Shown: in pieces, positions 24,040 to 36,667 of the stretch
Layout of the letters: each line of letters begins with the position of its first letter
Position numbering within the stretch: position 1 is the stretch's first letter
DNA from: Epiperipatus broadwayi
Lineage: Eukaryota > Onychophora > Udeonychophora > Euonychophora > Peripatidae
NCBI GenBank assembly: GCA_028023455.1
Contig: JAQFVV010012446.1
Location: 1,302,001-1,366,000 of the forward strand
Direction of reading: 5' to 3'
DNA length: 64,000 bases
The notes under the pieces: model-generated
What the model saw: the letters and a program-made list of their open reading frames with translations, nothing else
The model's database searches: none
Told to the model about the DNA's origin: nothing
Program-made: the position numbers and the translations under genes

Positions 24040-24775
24040 CTGATTATATATATATGTAGGAGATGATATATAATAGTCGATAGCTGAGGGTACATGTTTT
24101 TATTGTCATTGAAATGTAAATTGCCTAAAATTCTACAGCATATTTAATGCTTTTCTACACACATTTCATTATATAAAAATATAAGTAATAAAAAACACTA
24201 CTCATTGAATTCCTGGGCAGCACGACTCATCAACATTGATTTCAAGTTCAAACTCTGGTCGTAAAGGTTTAGTGCAATTCCCATGCTTGTCCTACAAATA
24301 AAATGACTTCATTAACTTTTTTTTTGGTCAATGTAGTTTCTAGATTTGAATTATCAAAAATTAGTTTCTGCAAAGAAGGCTTGGAATACATATGTTGGCA
24401 ATCAGAGAAAGCAATCGAAGCAAGCCTAGAGAGTCCATACATTTTATGAATGCTAAATCTAAAAAAAAAGAGAGAGAGAGAAAAAATCATCATAAATTTA
24501 AATTTCATTGTAGAAAAAAAATACATCTTTTTGAACAAAGAGAAGGCTCATGAATGCATACATCGGCAATTGAATAATCTCAGCAGGTGGCGAGAGAGTC
24601 CATTTTACGAATGCTAAATCTAAAAAAAAAAAAAAAAAAAAAGAAAATTGCATGTCAAAAAAAATATATACGTATATAAGAAATCTAAATTTCGTCATAG
24701 AAAAAAAAAAAGATACATCATTTGAAACGTAACAAAATGGCGGATCGAATGGTGTGAGACGTACTGATTCCACGC
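24040..24775. repeat. Two-copy tandem repeat of about 180 bp with A-rich tracts
   Basis: A unit with gagagtccattttacgaatgctaaatcta-like sequence followed by a poly-A/GA tract and a taaatttcattgtagaaaaa-like motif occurs at about 24430-24520 and about 24593-24710. The two minus-strand open frames of about 90 codons here are Phe/Ser-rich translations of A tracts and are not supported as genes. The block ends with acaaaatggcggatcgaatg, which is GC-richer. Confidence 0.55.
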
Positions 24776-27700
24776 AAGCTCAATTTAAAATATAAACTTC
24801 TGAAAAGGGTACAAAAGGGTTTTGGGACGTAAATGTGTTATTAAACTCCTAGTTATGTAACTTAATAGTGTAATGAAAAGACAATTTTATTACTAGTCTG
24901 GAAAAAAAATTATTAAAATTTAAATTCAGCTAATCGAATTTTAAAAAAATTTTTCCGTTTTCGTCATCATTTTTTACTCTTGTCTAATTTTGAGAACTAA
25001 TCCAAAATGAGTCTAATTGTTTCTAATTTTCATTTTATAGCAATTACATTTTTTGTAAATTTTGTAGTTTATTCTTTACAGAAGTTATTTTCATTAATGA
25101 AATTGGTCAGAAACAAAACAAAGTCAAAGATATGATATTCAAATTTGAAAAATGTTCTATTTAACTCCATACACAGTGAAAGCTCATTAAAGTATGCACT
25201 ATTTAATGTTAAGTAACATACTTAATTTTATGCAAAAATAGAATGGTAATGGAAACATCTAGTGCATATTAATTCGTAGTGAAAAAATTGGCATATGGAT
25301 TGTAAAAGTTTTGTCATAATTTTTTCATAAATGGGAAAAGCTTATCCTTATTAATCATGTTTCACAGTCATGCTATCTTGGTACCATAGTTTATAATAAT
25401 GTTATTTAAGGTCAATAACTTAAAAGTTATAAACCTATGTCTCAGCAGTGTTCACTGATAATTGCATTTGATAATGATGAATATAATCTAGATGCTTTGG
25501 TTAACAATAGATTAAATATTACTTCTGAGGTTTTTTTTTTAATTAAAAAAATAATTTACTTTGGGGCATAGCTTATGCAGTATTACTAATAAAGCAAAAT
25601 TATAAACCCTGATCCCTTTTTGCCTAAACCTATATATATATGTTTTATTATAAAAAAATATTATTGAAGGTAATGATGCTGATTGTGATATATCATTTTT
25701 GTATTCCTGTAATAAATTGGGTACTAAAGTTTAAATTAGTGAATGATCTGACATTTGTCAATGATTTAACCTTTATACTGACGAAGAAGCCATATTAAAT
25801 ATTTAAAAAATTATGTTAACCACAAATTTTATCATAATATATGTTTGTATTACTAAAAAATGACATAATATATATTATTTTAAAGATCAAAAACAAGTAA
25901 TTAAGCTGAAAAAAATAGTCATTGATATTCAATGTAATAAAAAAAAGAATAAAAGTTAATATTTCTAATAATTATTTTCATATTACTTCATAAATTCTAA
26001 ATTATTATGCATACAACTTAAAATTATATTTTTGTTAGTAGGTTAGTTGGATTCATCATAAAATTTCTAAAAAATTAGTATATAATAACACTTAGCTAAG
26101 GTAATCCATCACTTGAAAATTTCATAGAATAAAGACATTAGTACCTTTCCTTTTTCTCTGTAGCCCTTCAAAATGTATTTCCATACAGGGGTTTGCAATA
26201 TATATGTCATCCCTAATAACAATTAGTTAATATTGATCAATAATTAGTATAATTTGAATATTATAATAAAGAACTTCAATACAGTTTGTAATTTATTAAA
26301 AAGTACTACTAAAATAATCACTATATACAAAATAAAAAGTGAATGAAATACTAAATTCATCATAGAGTTAAGTTTGAGGTTCATAAGTTAGTAATTTATA
26401 TATATACTGTCAAAATCTTTACTTTTAGCATATTATAGAAAAATCTAAATCAGGTCATAATATTTGGAAAACATGTTTATTTTTATTTGATATCATCTAA
26501 TTCAAATACTGGAGTCAAGCTCATATCATAGGAAAAAATGCAGATAATCACGATCTTTTTTTTTTATATTAGTTTCAATAATAATTTTTCATATATTTTT
26601 TATCAAATATAAAAAAATAATAATTAAAAAAAATATATAAAATTTAATAATAATTAAAAAATATAGAAAAATAAATACTTAATCATTAGGCCCCCATAAT
26701 TTTCAGGGTGAAATTTTTTCCAGTAACTATCAAAAAAAGAAAGGCAAAAAAATTCAATTTACTTGATCACAAAAATTATCATAAAATTTTTATTTTTTAT
26801 CTTAGAAAAGTAAAACTTACATTTTTGGAAAGTAGAAGAAAAGACGAAAACAAGAGTGTAAAAAGCGCATTCGTAGACTGCATAGATTTCCATTGATATT
26901 ACGTTGAAAACAGATGTTTACATTTTGAAAATGCTTGATTACATTATGCAATCGTAATAACGAAGTTGCTTTTTAGCATACTCTGTATTTGAAATGTTAA
27001 GAGTTCTGCATACAAACGAAAATGTAGATGGTGTCTAATTCCACAATGTTGGCAAGCTAGCAATTTCAAAATTGCACTGGAAATCTAAATATATTCTGGG
27101 AAACAAAATAATTTTTATTTTGGTTATATGAAGTAATGCTTTTAAAATCTAATATATGTATATGAGTGTGTGTTTAATTCAAATAGAATTTTTTTTTTTA
27201 AGTCACATGATATATGACTTGATTTCCTTGCAATTATAATTAAAGTTTGAATAATGTATTATTTTATATTTTTCAGTTACTAATACTGCCATTGTAATAA
27301 CAAATATGATATAAATATTAATTTTAATTTGCAAAGGAGAAACAAATGGAAAGAAAAGTGCTCATTGGTGACATTAAACTTATAATAAAAATTACTCATT
27401 TTTTTTTTTTTTTTTTATGAAATAGGTTTTATACACACTATATATTTGTAAAGTGTCTATCAGTTTGAAATGTACATTAATGTAATTTAATTATAAATGT
27501 GAAAATTAAAATTTATTTACACAGTAATATTGTCAATAAAATTTTTTATAAAGGATATATATATATATACTATCTCAAATGTAACAATGACTTTGTATCA
27601 TATATTGTCCTTGAGACATCTCTTACTGCAAAAAGTTAGAACTGGTGTTCATATTGAAATTCATTTATCTTGGTATTATTTTTTTCTTAATATGGATATT

Positions 27701-29318
27701 GATTTAGTTATCAATTTTTGATCCAAATTATAAATGCAAGTTTCATAGTCTTTATTATCATTATAGGTTTTTACTTTATATTTTTAATATCCAGCATATT
27801 TTTTCTTCACTTTTTATTTTTTGATCTTTAAATGAATGTTTCGCATTTAGTATCACTTATCCTGGGAAAAAATATTTTTCAAATACAGAATTATTTTTAT
27901 CCACTTCCAAAGTTGTTTGGAATCTGAATTTAAGTGGAATATTTAACTAGGCTCCTGTTTTGATTGTAATAATATTTGTTTTATATCCCACTGCTATATA
28001 AAGCAATGTCTAGCAAGAAAGATTTGACTTTTAAATTTCTACAAATGTTGCAATTATATTTTACTAATAAATCTTTTTCAACTTCAATTTTTAACTTTTA
28101 TACTAGTATGTAGATTAACCGTTAATACTTTTAAGATAGGCTATAACCTATTTCAAATTGCGCCTTGAAATTTATAATGGTCAAGCAATATCTTTATTTT
28201 GCCAATAGAGGGACCTCTCAAACCATGAGACAAGATACTAACTTTTATAAAGATAAGAGCGGCATCTTATCTTTAACCTAAATTTCCACTTATATCGACA
28301 AATCTGAAGTATCTTGATTTGGGAGGGTGAAGCTGTTGTACTCTCCACTGTTTAAGTCCACTATTTTTTTTACAAATTAACCTTCGCAAAATCTTGCGAT
28401 TTACGAAGAGTTAATATTACTATCTTTATACTGGAAATATGTAAACTATTTATTGTAAAGTTGTAATTATGCAAGTTTTGAAGAATCAATCAATATCACC
28501 TCTTTAAAATGTGTTTATGTTAATTAAGAGATTGTAATGGTAAATATGAATATAATTTTTTTTTTTAAAGGGAAAAAAAAATTGATTTTGATCACTGGAA
28601 ACAAATATCTATATGGCAAAAAATTGGTTTCTTTTAGTCTGAATACTAAAACATTAACTTGTTTTAAATGTATTATAACAAGCATTGAAATTTCTTTCTC
28701 AAAATCAGAATTGGGATTACTGACATATTTTCTGGATAGTTTGACACAACCAACTTATCATTGTGTTGTTTATCGTAACAGTAAATAAAGATGCTTCAGT
28801 GGGATTTTTTGATTTAATTTAGAAATAACAACTAATATCTTAAACAAATGAATGATTTGTTCTCCAAACTGTTAAAACATTGAAGAGCATTTAGTATTAA
28901 CCCATTTTGTGAAAAGCCCTTTATAAAGTCTATAAAATAGACAATTGGTTTAGTTAAAATACTCCATTAAGTAAATCTGTACACATTTCTTGGTTAGATA
29001 TTTTTTTGTCCTAGCACATCAATTCATCTGCCTTATGTTGGATCAATAATGAGGGAGTAATATATTAAGAATTTATGGTGTTTTCCTTTTGAGAAAAACA
29101 GCCATTTTTTTCTGGACAGTTGAATGGAATGTATTCTCATGCATTCAATTTTGTGAGCATTCTAACATATTTGAATCAGAGCTGCAATCTGTTTTAATGC
29201 TCATATACTTAATATCTCTGAAACCATTAAATTTTTTCCACATTATATATAGTTGAATTGTAATAAATTATTTTGATTATATTTAGGTACTGGAAGCAAA
29301 ATTAAAATTGCATTTTAA
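24776..29318. other. Intron interior without recognised genes
   Basis: Long AT-rich stretch. Short open frames (for example 26708-26896, 27530-27721 and 28537-28788) have no domains and fall in A/T-rich sequence. TA microsatellites occur near 25631 and 27557. No RNA gene or clear mobile element was recognised. Confidence 0.45.
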
Positions 29319-29484
29319 TAAGGTTCATAACATCATGTGATCACCATTTTTTATGCTTGCTCTTAACTGCTATTAAAGCAGGCAAAACTCTATACGTATT
29401 GCCATTTCGTACAAGCCAGAGTAATCAATGGATGCCAGAAGGCTTATGCGTAAAATCCTCATGTAGTGCCTACTCATCCAATAT

Positions 29485-29524
29485 CCCCAGATTAGTTTCT
29501 GGCTTGTGGCCTTCGTCAGTGAGG
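29485..29524 (-). ncRNA. Hammerhead-ribozyme-like motif, family X left arm
   Basis: On the minus strand: CCTCA, CTGACGA, then hairpin AGGC-cacaa-GCCA, GAAAC, TA, ATC, TGGGG. CCTCA and TGGGG can pair as stem I (five pairs with one G-U), GGC/GCC as stem II, and A15.1-U16.1 as a minimal stem III. The conserved C3-A9 and G12-A14 boxes are intact. The C15.2-G16.2 pair is replaced by C-A, so activity is doubtful. Minimal hammerheads with tiny stem III are known from Penelope-like retroelements; assignment here is inference. Confidence 0.45.
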
Positions 29525-29883
29525 AGCCTTGTATCTGAGAGCACTGCACTTAGATCTTAGAATCTAATGCAATCCTCCAGAAGCCACCTTTTATCTCTAC
29601 TTAACTACAGAACTATGAAATTTAAATTGAAAACACTACATTTAATAACCTAATAGGATAGTGGTGGCTATGGTTATTAAAGAACCAAAAATACCAAAAT
29701 GTATAGGTACTGAACTGAGTTCAGTCCTATATGACTATATAAGCTGGTGAGCTTGGATTGAAAATATTATAATGTTTTCAATTTAAGTCTCATAGTTTTG
29801 TAGTTAAGTAGAGATTAAGGGTGGCTGCTGGAAGATTGCATTAGATCCTAAGATCTAGTTGCAGTGCTTTCAGATTCAAGGCT

Positions 29884-29923
29884 CCTGACTGACGAAGGCC
29901 ACAAGCCAGAAACTACTCTGAGG
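29884..29923 (+). ncRNA. Hammerhead-ribozyme-like motif, family X right arm
   Basis: Plus strand: CCTGA, CTGACGA, AGGC-cacaa-GCCA, GAAAC, TA, CTC, TGAGG. Core boxes are intact. Stem I has four of five pairs (one G-G). The cleavage-site triplet is CTC rather than GTC/ATC, which breaks the expected 15.2-16.2 pair. Together with copies at 1093 and 29485 the substitutions fall in different places, so the common ancestor plausibly had a complete motif. Confidence 0.42.
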
Positions 29924-30817
29924 ATATTGGATGAGTAGGCACTAGATGGGGATTTTATGCACAAGCCTTCTGGCATCCATTGATTACACTGGCTTGCACA
30001 GAATGGCAATACGTATAGATAGTTTTGCCTGTTTCAGTAAGGTTCATCACACAAAAGTAGATTGGAAATACATAAATGCATGACATATATTTCAGTATTA
30101 TAGCTAAATTGATTTTGTTTTATAATTCCAATACTCCAAAATCTTAACAGTTTGGATAGCATTATGAAGGCATTTATTGTGGCACATACAGTATATCTAA
30201 ATAATCTGAATATTTATTTGTCATTAAAAGGATATTCATTATTTGCGAATCAGTGATTATTCTCTTTCAAAACAGATAACGATTGTTTTAATTTCTTAAA
30301 AAATCTTATGACAAATCTAGATTAAAAGATATAAAATTTATAACAAAGATGATATCATAGTTAAGAATGGCAATTGACATTATAGATGGAAGTATTCATG
30401 ATTTTTATTATTATTGATAACCATTGTATCTTATAAATATAAAAGAAAAATTAAGATGAATTGATTTTCAAAGGGAGAGCCATTTATCATGAATGCAATT
30501 AAATGCTCAATTCTTTATTTATTACTTGTAGAAAAATAAATTCTGGTCTGTTGTAATAAAACTTAAGAAATCTATGTCTACATCACTATTATTATTTTTT
30601 TCTTTTATTCCTATTTTTCTTTTGATTTTTAACACCTTCAGATCTTCTAAATTATTGCAGCAGCATTTTTTGATATACTTTGGACTTTTAATGGAGAATA
30701 TTGTTTAAAGCTATAATCCTTTCTGAAATGCTGTTTTGATCAATACAAATAAGAAAATAAATAAATGCATATATGTGCACATACTACTCAGTCTCATACT
30801 TTTTTTTTTTTTTGCAG

Positions 30818-30851
30818 GATGAATTACGAGATGACGTTAACAAGGATAAAG
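30818..30851 (+). CDS. SAFB: SAFB-like gene, exon B (34 bp)
   Basis: A long poly-T tract ends in tttgcag at 30817, followed by gatgaattacgagatgacg, and the donor is aaag|gtaaca. It is read in phase 0 from exon A, giving DELRDDVNKDK plus one base. Acidic/basic composition continues that of exon A. Being only 34 bases it is a micro-exon. It is supported by a strong polypyrimidine tract, a good donor and perfect phase agreement with its neighbours (0 in, 1 out). Confidence 0.8.
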
Positions 30852-31129
30852 GTAACAATTTTGTACATATAGTTCCGTAATTTTTTTCTATTTTTTTTTT
30901 TTTTTACAGTATTGTTTATATATAACTTTGTTTAATCTTAAAAATGGAAAACTGGTTTCTTGAATGAAATTTGTAATGTTCAATTTATTTGCCCATTGGA
31001 TCTCAAGTTTGTTTGTTTTTTTTTTTGTTTTTTTTTTTTTTTCATAATCAACTTTTATTCCAGGAAAAATTATGAAATGATAGTGCATTTTTAATTCATA
31101 AAAGTTTTAACTTATATAAAAGTTACATG

Positions 31130-31345
31130 AAGAAAAAAAAAGTGAAACAAAGAAGATATCAAGATTGATAAATCAACATAAAGAAGATATTGACATACTT
31201 CAAGATGAAGATGGCTCATTTTTTTAAATAAAATTTGGTTTGACTACATAGAAGAAAATTTGTCGTTTTGGAAGATATTTGGAATTTAAATCAATATAAA
31301 GAAGACATTCACAAGTCAAAATGAAGAAAATATTAAGATTGTGGG
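31130..31345 (+). repeat. Degenerate GAAGATAT-type repeats in intron
   Basis: Phrases like aacaaagaagatatcaagat, caacataaagaagatattga and tcaatataaagaagacattc recur three to four times at irregular spacing of about 35-130 bases. They are A/G-rich and could act as purine-rich splicing-enhancer-like sequence by chance; no function can be assigned. Confidence 0.45.
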
Positions 31346-32113
31346 AATTTTTTTTTACCTAACATATTTAGCGTTTTGGTTTGTCTTTGGAGGAAAAAAT
31401 ATCTGTAGGTTTTTGAAGATATTGCATTTGGAATTTAGAAACTTGATTTCTGATGATCAAACACTGAAAGAAAAACACAAAAGGATTGCTGTTATTTCAT
31501 TCATATTAGGAAATAAATGAAGAATCACTCGTCAGATTATTATTCTGGATAACTTTTATGATATTATACACGGATTGGCGGCAATAATAGCTTGTTTATT
31601 TGGATTGAAAATGCTATTTTCCATGATCAATCAAATCTTAATGGATATTTTAGTTTTCCAAAAAGGAGATACTTTTTATATGAGATTTTTGTTAAAATTT
31701 TAATAAGGAAAACAGTAAAAATAATTCCTTTATTAAATTTTTTTGATTATTAGACTGTCATATGTGTCAAATATTTTAGTACTTACATTACAAAATTTTC
31801 TTACACTTTGGTGATCCTTCTTTGTCCTATCTTATTGTTATAGATTCGATATATATTTATGTATATATTTAATCATTTATAAATATTAGTTTCATAATTC
31901 TTTTTTAAAAAAGAAACAGTTTTCCATGATTGCTGTTTTCATTATTTTTTTTTTGTTTGTTTTATCTCTTAAAAGTCTAACCCCATTGTAAATAATGATC
32001 TAAATTAATTTGTTCAAATTAGTATTTGGTAAGTATTTCTTAATAAAATCCTTAGTTTGGCTTAATAAGAGCAGTACTCTTCTAGATGTTGAACGTTTTT
32101 ACGTTAATTTTAG

Positions 32114-32501
32114 TAGAAAGTGTGTCTGCTAAGGAAGAGGTTAAATCCAAGCATGAAGCATCTGAAGCAAATAATGTGAGTTCGCAGAATTTGGAAAAAA
32201 CAAAAGTGAACGTGAATAAATTGGACACATCTAATGTGCGTGCAACTGACGATAATGTATCTCTTATTGTTCATATTGATGATACACAAAATGACCTTGA
32301 TGCTGATATCCTGACTCCGACGAAGAAAGACAAAACTGAGAAGAATGGAAACAAAAGTGAAAACTTGGATGGACATGTCAAAGAAGATGAAAACACTAAT
32401 GCAGACGGGATCAAGACTGAAGAAAACAACAGTGACGCCAAAAAGGAGGATGAGAAAAATGACATTAAGGACGGGTCGAAGAGTCCTTCCAAAGCCAAGA
32501 G
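32114..32501 (+). CDS. SAFB: SAFB-like gene, exon C (charged region before the RRM)
   Basis: Acceptor ttttag at 32108-32113 and donor aagag|gtttgt. The first two bases complete a split codon with exon B (Val). Then come 128 codons, and AG carries over to exon D. The protein is a low-complexity charged stretch: EEVKSKHEASEANN near the start, then DNVSLIVHIDDTQNDLDADI in the middle, then Lys/Asp/Asn/Glu-rich sequence ending GSKSPSKAKR. SAFB and SLTM proteins have such an acidic, disordered segment between SAP and RRM. A tandem TAGTAG acceptor offers a second site three bases downstream. The donor is weak, and the frame stays open to 32595. Confidence 0.85.
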
Positions 32502-32977
32502 GTTTGTTGTCCTAGCATCATTTAAGTTACCTGCAGTCAGTTTCGGGTCAGCGAGGCCCTCACACTCACACAGGGCTTTTAGAAAGGGGTCTTAGAATTT
32601 TTCCCATTTATTCAATTTTTTTTTATAAAAAAAAAAAAAAAAGTAATAAACATTAATTTAAAAAAATAATAATAATAATTGGCATTAAAAAAATACATAT
32701 ATACAAACATTTTTTTTAAAATAATGGACCCAGGGAGAAATTTGCCCTTAAATATTATTTAGCAAACAAAATAAATATAGAATATTAATAATTTGGCTTT
32801 ATTTTTAATATTTATAGTTAACTTTTAATTTTTAATTATAATTGTAATTTGCTTGCACCCATGCGTAGTTAAATATTTAAAATTTGCTTACTTCTTTGAT
32901 TTTTAATTTTTGTTGTTGTTGTCTATGTATTACATTATATAATTATCTGTTTCTAATTCATTTCTTCACTTTTGTAG

Positions 32978-33021
32978 TATATCGGGTAAGGATAAGATTG
33001 CAGATGGAAAGGATGACAAAG
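32978..33021 (+). CDS. SAFB: SAFB-like gene, exon D (44 bp)
   Basis: Acceptor cttttgtag, donor aaag|gtaaaa. Entered in phase 2 (AG from exon C plus T gives Ser), it reads S-I-S-G-K-D-K-I-A-D-G-K-D-D-K and leaves one base. It is lysine/aspartate-rich like exon C. Its phases match both exon C and exon E exactly, which is the main support for so short an exon. Confidence 0.82.
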
Positions 33022-36000
33022 GTAAAAAACATATATAAATATAGTTTTTGAACTTTTTTTTTTAAAATTTTTAAAATGTATTTATATTATCATTTTGGGA
33101 GAAGGTACTATAAGTACATGTATGTATACTAATCTAGATTGAGGTCAACAATTGAAAACCTTCAAGTAAAGATATATTATAGGACTTCAATTATTACTAG
33201 GTTTTATGTAAAATAAGTTTTGATTTAGAGAATAAAGAATGGAGACAGAATACAAGACCAGCATAATATAGGAAAGATTAAAAATGAAGTGAAATTTTTT
33301 TTAATGAGAGATGATAACAATTTGAGTTTATATTTCAGCTATAGTAAAATGCTTGTGGAAGTTGAATTAACATGGAATAGCTAGGGTGATTAAATATTGT
33401 TCACGAATTTAACATAGTGATTGTTCTACCAAACTTGTACTAATCAAGTTAATATGAAATGGTAAAATAAAACTAAGAAAGGCTTAAAAAGTACTGAGCC
33501 AGCTTTCAGCAGATTACTGCCAGAGCTGAATAGAACTGTGCCATTAAAAATATGCATATATATATATAGTGGCGAAGACTAATATCTAAATCAGGCTTAG
33601 TATGTAAATTAGATGTTCCATTTTTTTTTTTAATAATGGAACACAGAAAGCTTTTCTGATCATGGAATGAGGATCCCTTATAATAGCCAAGTCTCTACAT
33701 TTTCTTTTCCTATCATTCCTGTTGGCATATTGTTCTTACATTGGAGGGAGAAAAAGTGTGTCCCATAGTCAGTTCATGATCAGAAAAGATTGATTCATAT
33801 TCCCGATTTAATTTAACCTTATTATATGAATACGTTTGCTGGGCTAGTATTATTGATCTGTTAGCATGAGGTTAACTGTAGTACATGGAGCTATAGGATG
33901 GGGTAGGGCTTGAAATTTTACATACAACCTGGGGAGTTTATTCAAAAGGTATTTTTTAATGCATATTTTATTTTGTATATATTTTGATTTATTAGTTATC
34001 AGAATTTATGAAAATTTAAATAATGGAAAATTATTCAATAATGAGCAAACTAACAGTAATATATGAATGTACACCCATATATACTGTAATATTGAGCAAT
34101 AAGCAAACTAATTTGAATGCAGAAAAATCAAGAGTAAACACATGCACACACACACAAAGTTCCAAAAATAATATATCCTTAAAAATAAAAAATATTTATA
34201 ATGCTGATTTTGGAGCTAGAAAAAGCAGATAGTTCATGCATAATAATGGATTGAGAATTCACCATACATAATGTAAAAAATAATTTTGCTCGGTTAATTT
34301 TGTTCCTAACCTATACACATTCGTGTTGGATTCTTGATGCCTATTAGTAGCATGCAGAAGGCTTCTCAATTTTTTACCAAGTTGCCAATTTTTTTTCCTG
34401 TCCAGGAAAATAATTTTAGCTATAGTTTTTTTTTTTTTTTAATGGAGACTCTAAAATTGAAAATTTTAGATTTTCTGTTTTATAATGTAATCTAATGTCT
34501 TGCTTGAGACCTCTCTCCCAATTGAAATTTTGTTAGATTAAATGTAAATTCTTGGTCCTAATTACCATATTTTTTTAACATAAGTAATTTATTGAAATAT
34601 ATAAAAAAAATTTTAACAGTAAAATTTTATATTTTTTATATTGGATGTTTTTCAGTTTAGACTTTTTATATATTTATTTATTATTTTAGCCTGCTGATTT
34701 TATATTTGACATAATTTATATTTTTTAATTTTATTTCATGCTTGAATATACTTTTAACAGTTTCTGCTCTGCATTATATCTTCTACATTTTTATACTTTT
34801 GAGGTTAAATTTTATATATGTAAATCTTAAATATACAAGATTTTTGAGAAATATAATTTCTACATATAACTAGAATTTCTATTATAATATCATGAAAGGA
34901 AATATTTTTTAATCTTATATATAACCTTGATGGCATCGATAATACTTTCTTTTCCTCTGTTGTATAAAAATATTAGACTTTGGTTGTGTAGATTTTCAAT
35001 ATTATATATATTTTTTCATTCAGGTTTTTAGTTTATATATATCATTAGCATTTTAAATTTAATCGCTGAGAGATTTTAGATTTTCTGCATTATAAATGAT
35101 AAAGATTGCACAGACAATACTTTTTGTTTCATTAAATAAAATGGCATTTATATCAAGTATTGCATCAACATCTAACATTAATAAATGCATGCTTAGAATG
35201 AGTTTTGATGGTTCTAATTTAGAATTAATGTATTTTGAATGAAGAAGTTCCGAGTATGGAGGAAGAAAATAGAGATGTTTGAAGAAAAGGATTTAGAGTG
35301 TAATGTTAAGTCTTGGCATCCAATAAATATGCAAAATATTACACCAACACATCTTCATTGATCACTATCACTTGAGTTAGTAGGTATTGTCATAAACAGA
35401 GATTCTAAAATATTAAAATCACATGATAGCATTTTTGATGATGTATTATTACAGAAAATTGTTATGAAAACAATTATATTAGTTTCTACAAACACAGATA
35501 AGCAAAAAAAAAAAAAAAAACTAAACATAGTTACTATAAACATACTTTTGTAAATGGAGTTGAGATTAAGTTTTTAGGAAATGATACTTCAAGGAGGCAT
35601 TAAATTGTCATATCAGTATTGAATTTGGTTAAAAAAAAAAATTCTTGCATGCTTTCCGTAACTGATATACTGTTAACTAGGTGTGCCTTGCTATATGAAA
35701 TTTTTTATTTTTCTGATAATGAAAATGACCCATCATATTTAAAGCACTTAAGATTTATGAAATTCTGGAATATTTGAGAGAACACTTTAGTTGTTTATAT
35801 ATTACAATTCAGACTCTTTGAATGAAAGTCTGATGGTATCCAAAGGGAACCATAGCTAGAAAGTATATATTGCTAAGGAGGCTCATTCTGAGAAAAATAG
35901 TTCTTTGCTTGTTTCATTCTTTTGCTGGCAAAAATTTACATTATGTTAGCAGTCACACGCAAATAAAACTTCATGGCAAAAAGGTTAATAAAAATTATTA

Positions 36001-36667
36001 AATAGAGGCAAATTCTTTAAATATTAAAAATATTGTTTAGAATGTGACTCTTTATGTAAATATAGTAGCATATTTATAAAACTTCAAAAAATTTAATCAT
36101 AAGTTATGTGAGTGTTCAGTTTATACAAAAAGAATTAAAAGCTCTATTTAAAAGATGTTTTGACTGAGTCAAAAAATAAAGAAAATTTTTTTAATAAACT
36201 AAATTTGCTTTACTGTATTGTTTTTTTTTTTTTGGTTAATTGTAAAATAAAGATATCAAATTTTTTTGATAAATCTGTTCTATTTAGTTTATAATCTATA
36301 GAAATGTCATATTTTTTAAGTAGCATTTTTAATATTCACTATTATAGCAAAATGTATTATTATTTTTTTAGTATTATACAAATAAAAAGTCATGTGAAAA
36401 TACATAAAAATCAGTTAAAATTTTTTTATCAGTATTTTAAATTGCAGAGTAGTTTATATGTACCATGCAAAGGGTCTCCATCATGAAATCTATTTTCATT
36501 GTTGAACACTAATATTTTTAGATAGCATTAGCTTTCAAAGTACAAATATATAAATATGTATTTAGAATAAAAATTTATAATTAGTAGGATAAATAATAAT
36601 AAATTACATACAATAGCTATATGCAAATATATATATTAATGATAATTATACATAAAAAGCCTTTTTC
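33022..36667. other. Intron segment without mobile elements recognised
   Basis: AT-rich sequence. A short inverted pair, cttttctgatcatgga at about 33651 and its inverse at about 33771, lies about 110 bases apart. Poly-A and poly-T runs are frequent. No gene is seen. Confidence 0.4.

Larger units (their letters stand above)
29329..30037. mobile_element. Foldback element of family X with 10-bp target duplication
   Basis: Two family-X units in inverted orientation surround a short loop. The left arm is about 29360-29637 and the right arm about 29770-30030, with aggcaaaactctatacgtat at 29380 and its inverse near 30003-30030. The sequence taaggttcat directly precedes (29319-29328) and follows (30038-30047) the structure, consistent with a 10-bp target duplication and insertion as one unit. 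Arms carry minus (29485-29524) and plus (29884-29923) 40-nt hammerhead-like cores with intact CTGACGA and GAAAC boxes. A 67-codon frame in the left arm is a repeat by-product. Confidence 0.82.

Noticed and set aside
24269-24773. Two Phe-rich minus-strand frames of about 90 codons
   Set aside because: They are translations of poly-A tracts in a tandem repeat; no signal peptide plus mature domain pattern holds up.
29357-29560. 67-codon open frame
   Set aside because: It lies within the family-X repeat and is not open in the other copies.
32110-32498. Two minus-strand open frames of 88 and 75 codons
   Set aside because: They are antisense shadows of SAFB exon C; the Ser/Phe-rich translation is the complement of GAA/AAG-rich coding sequence.
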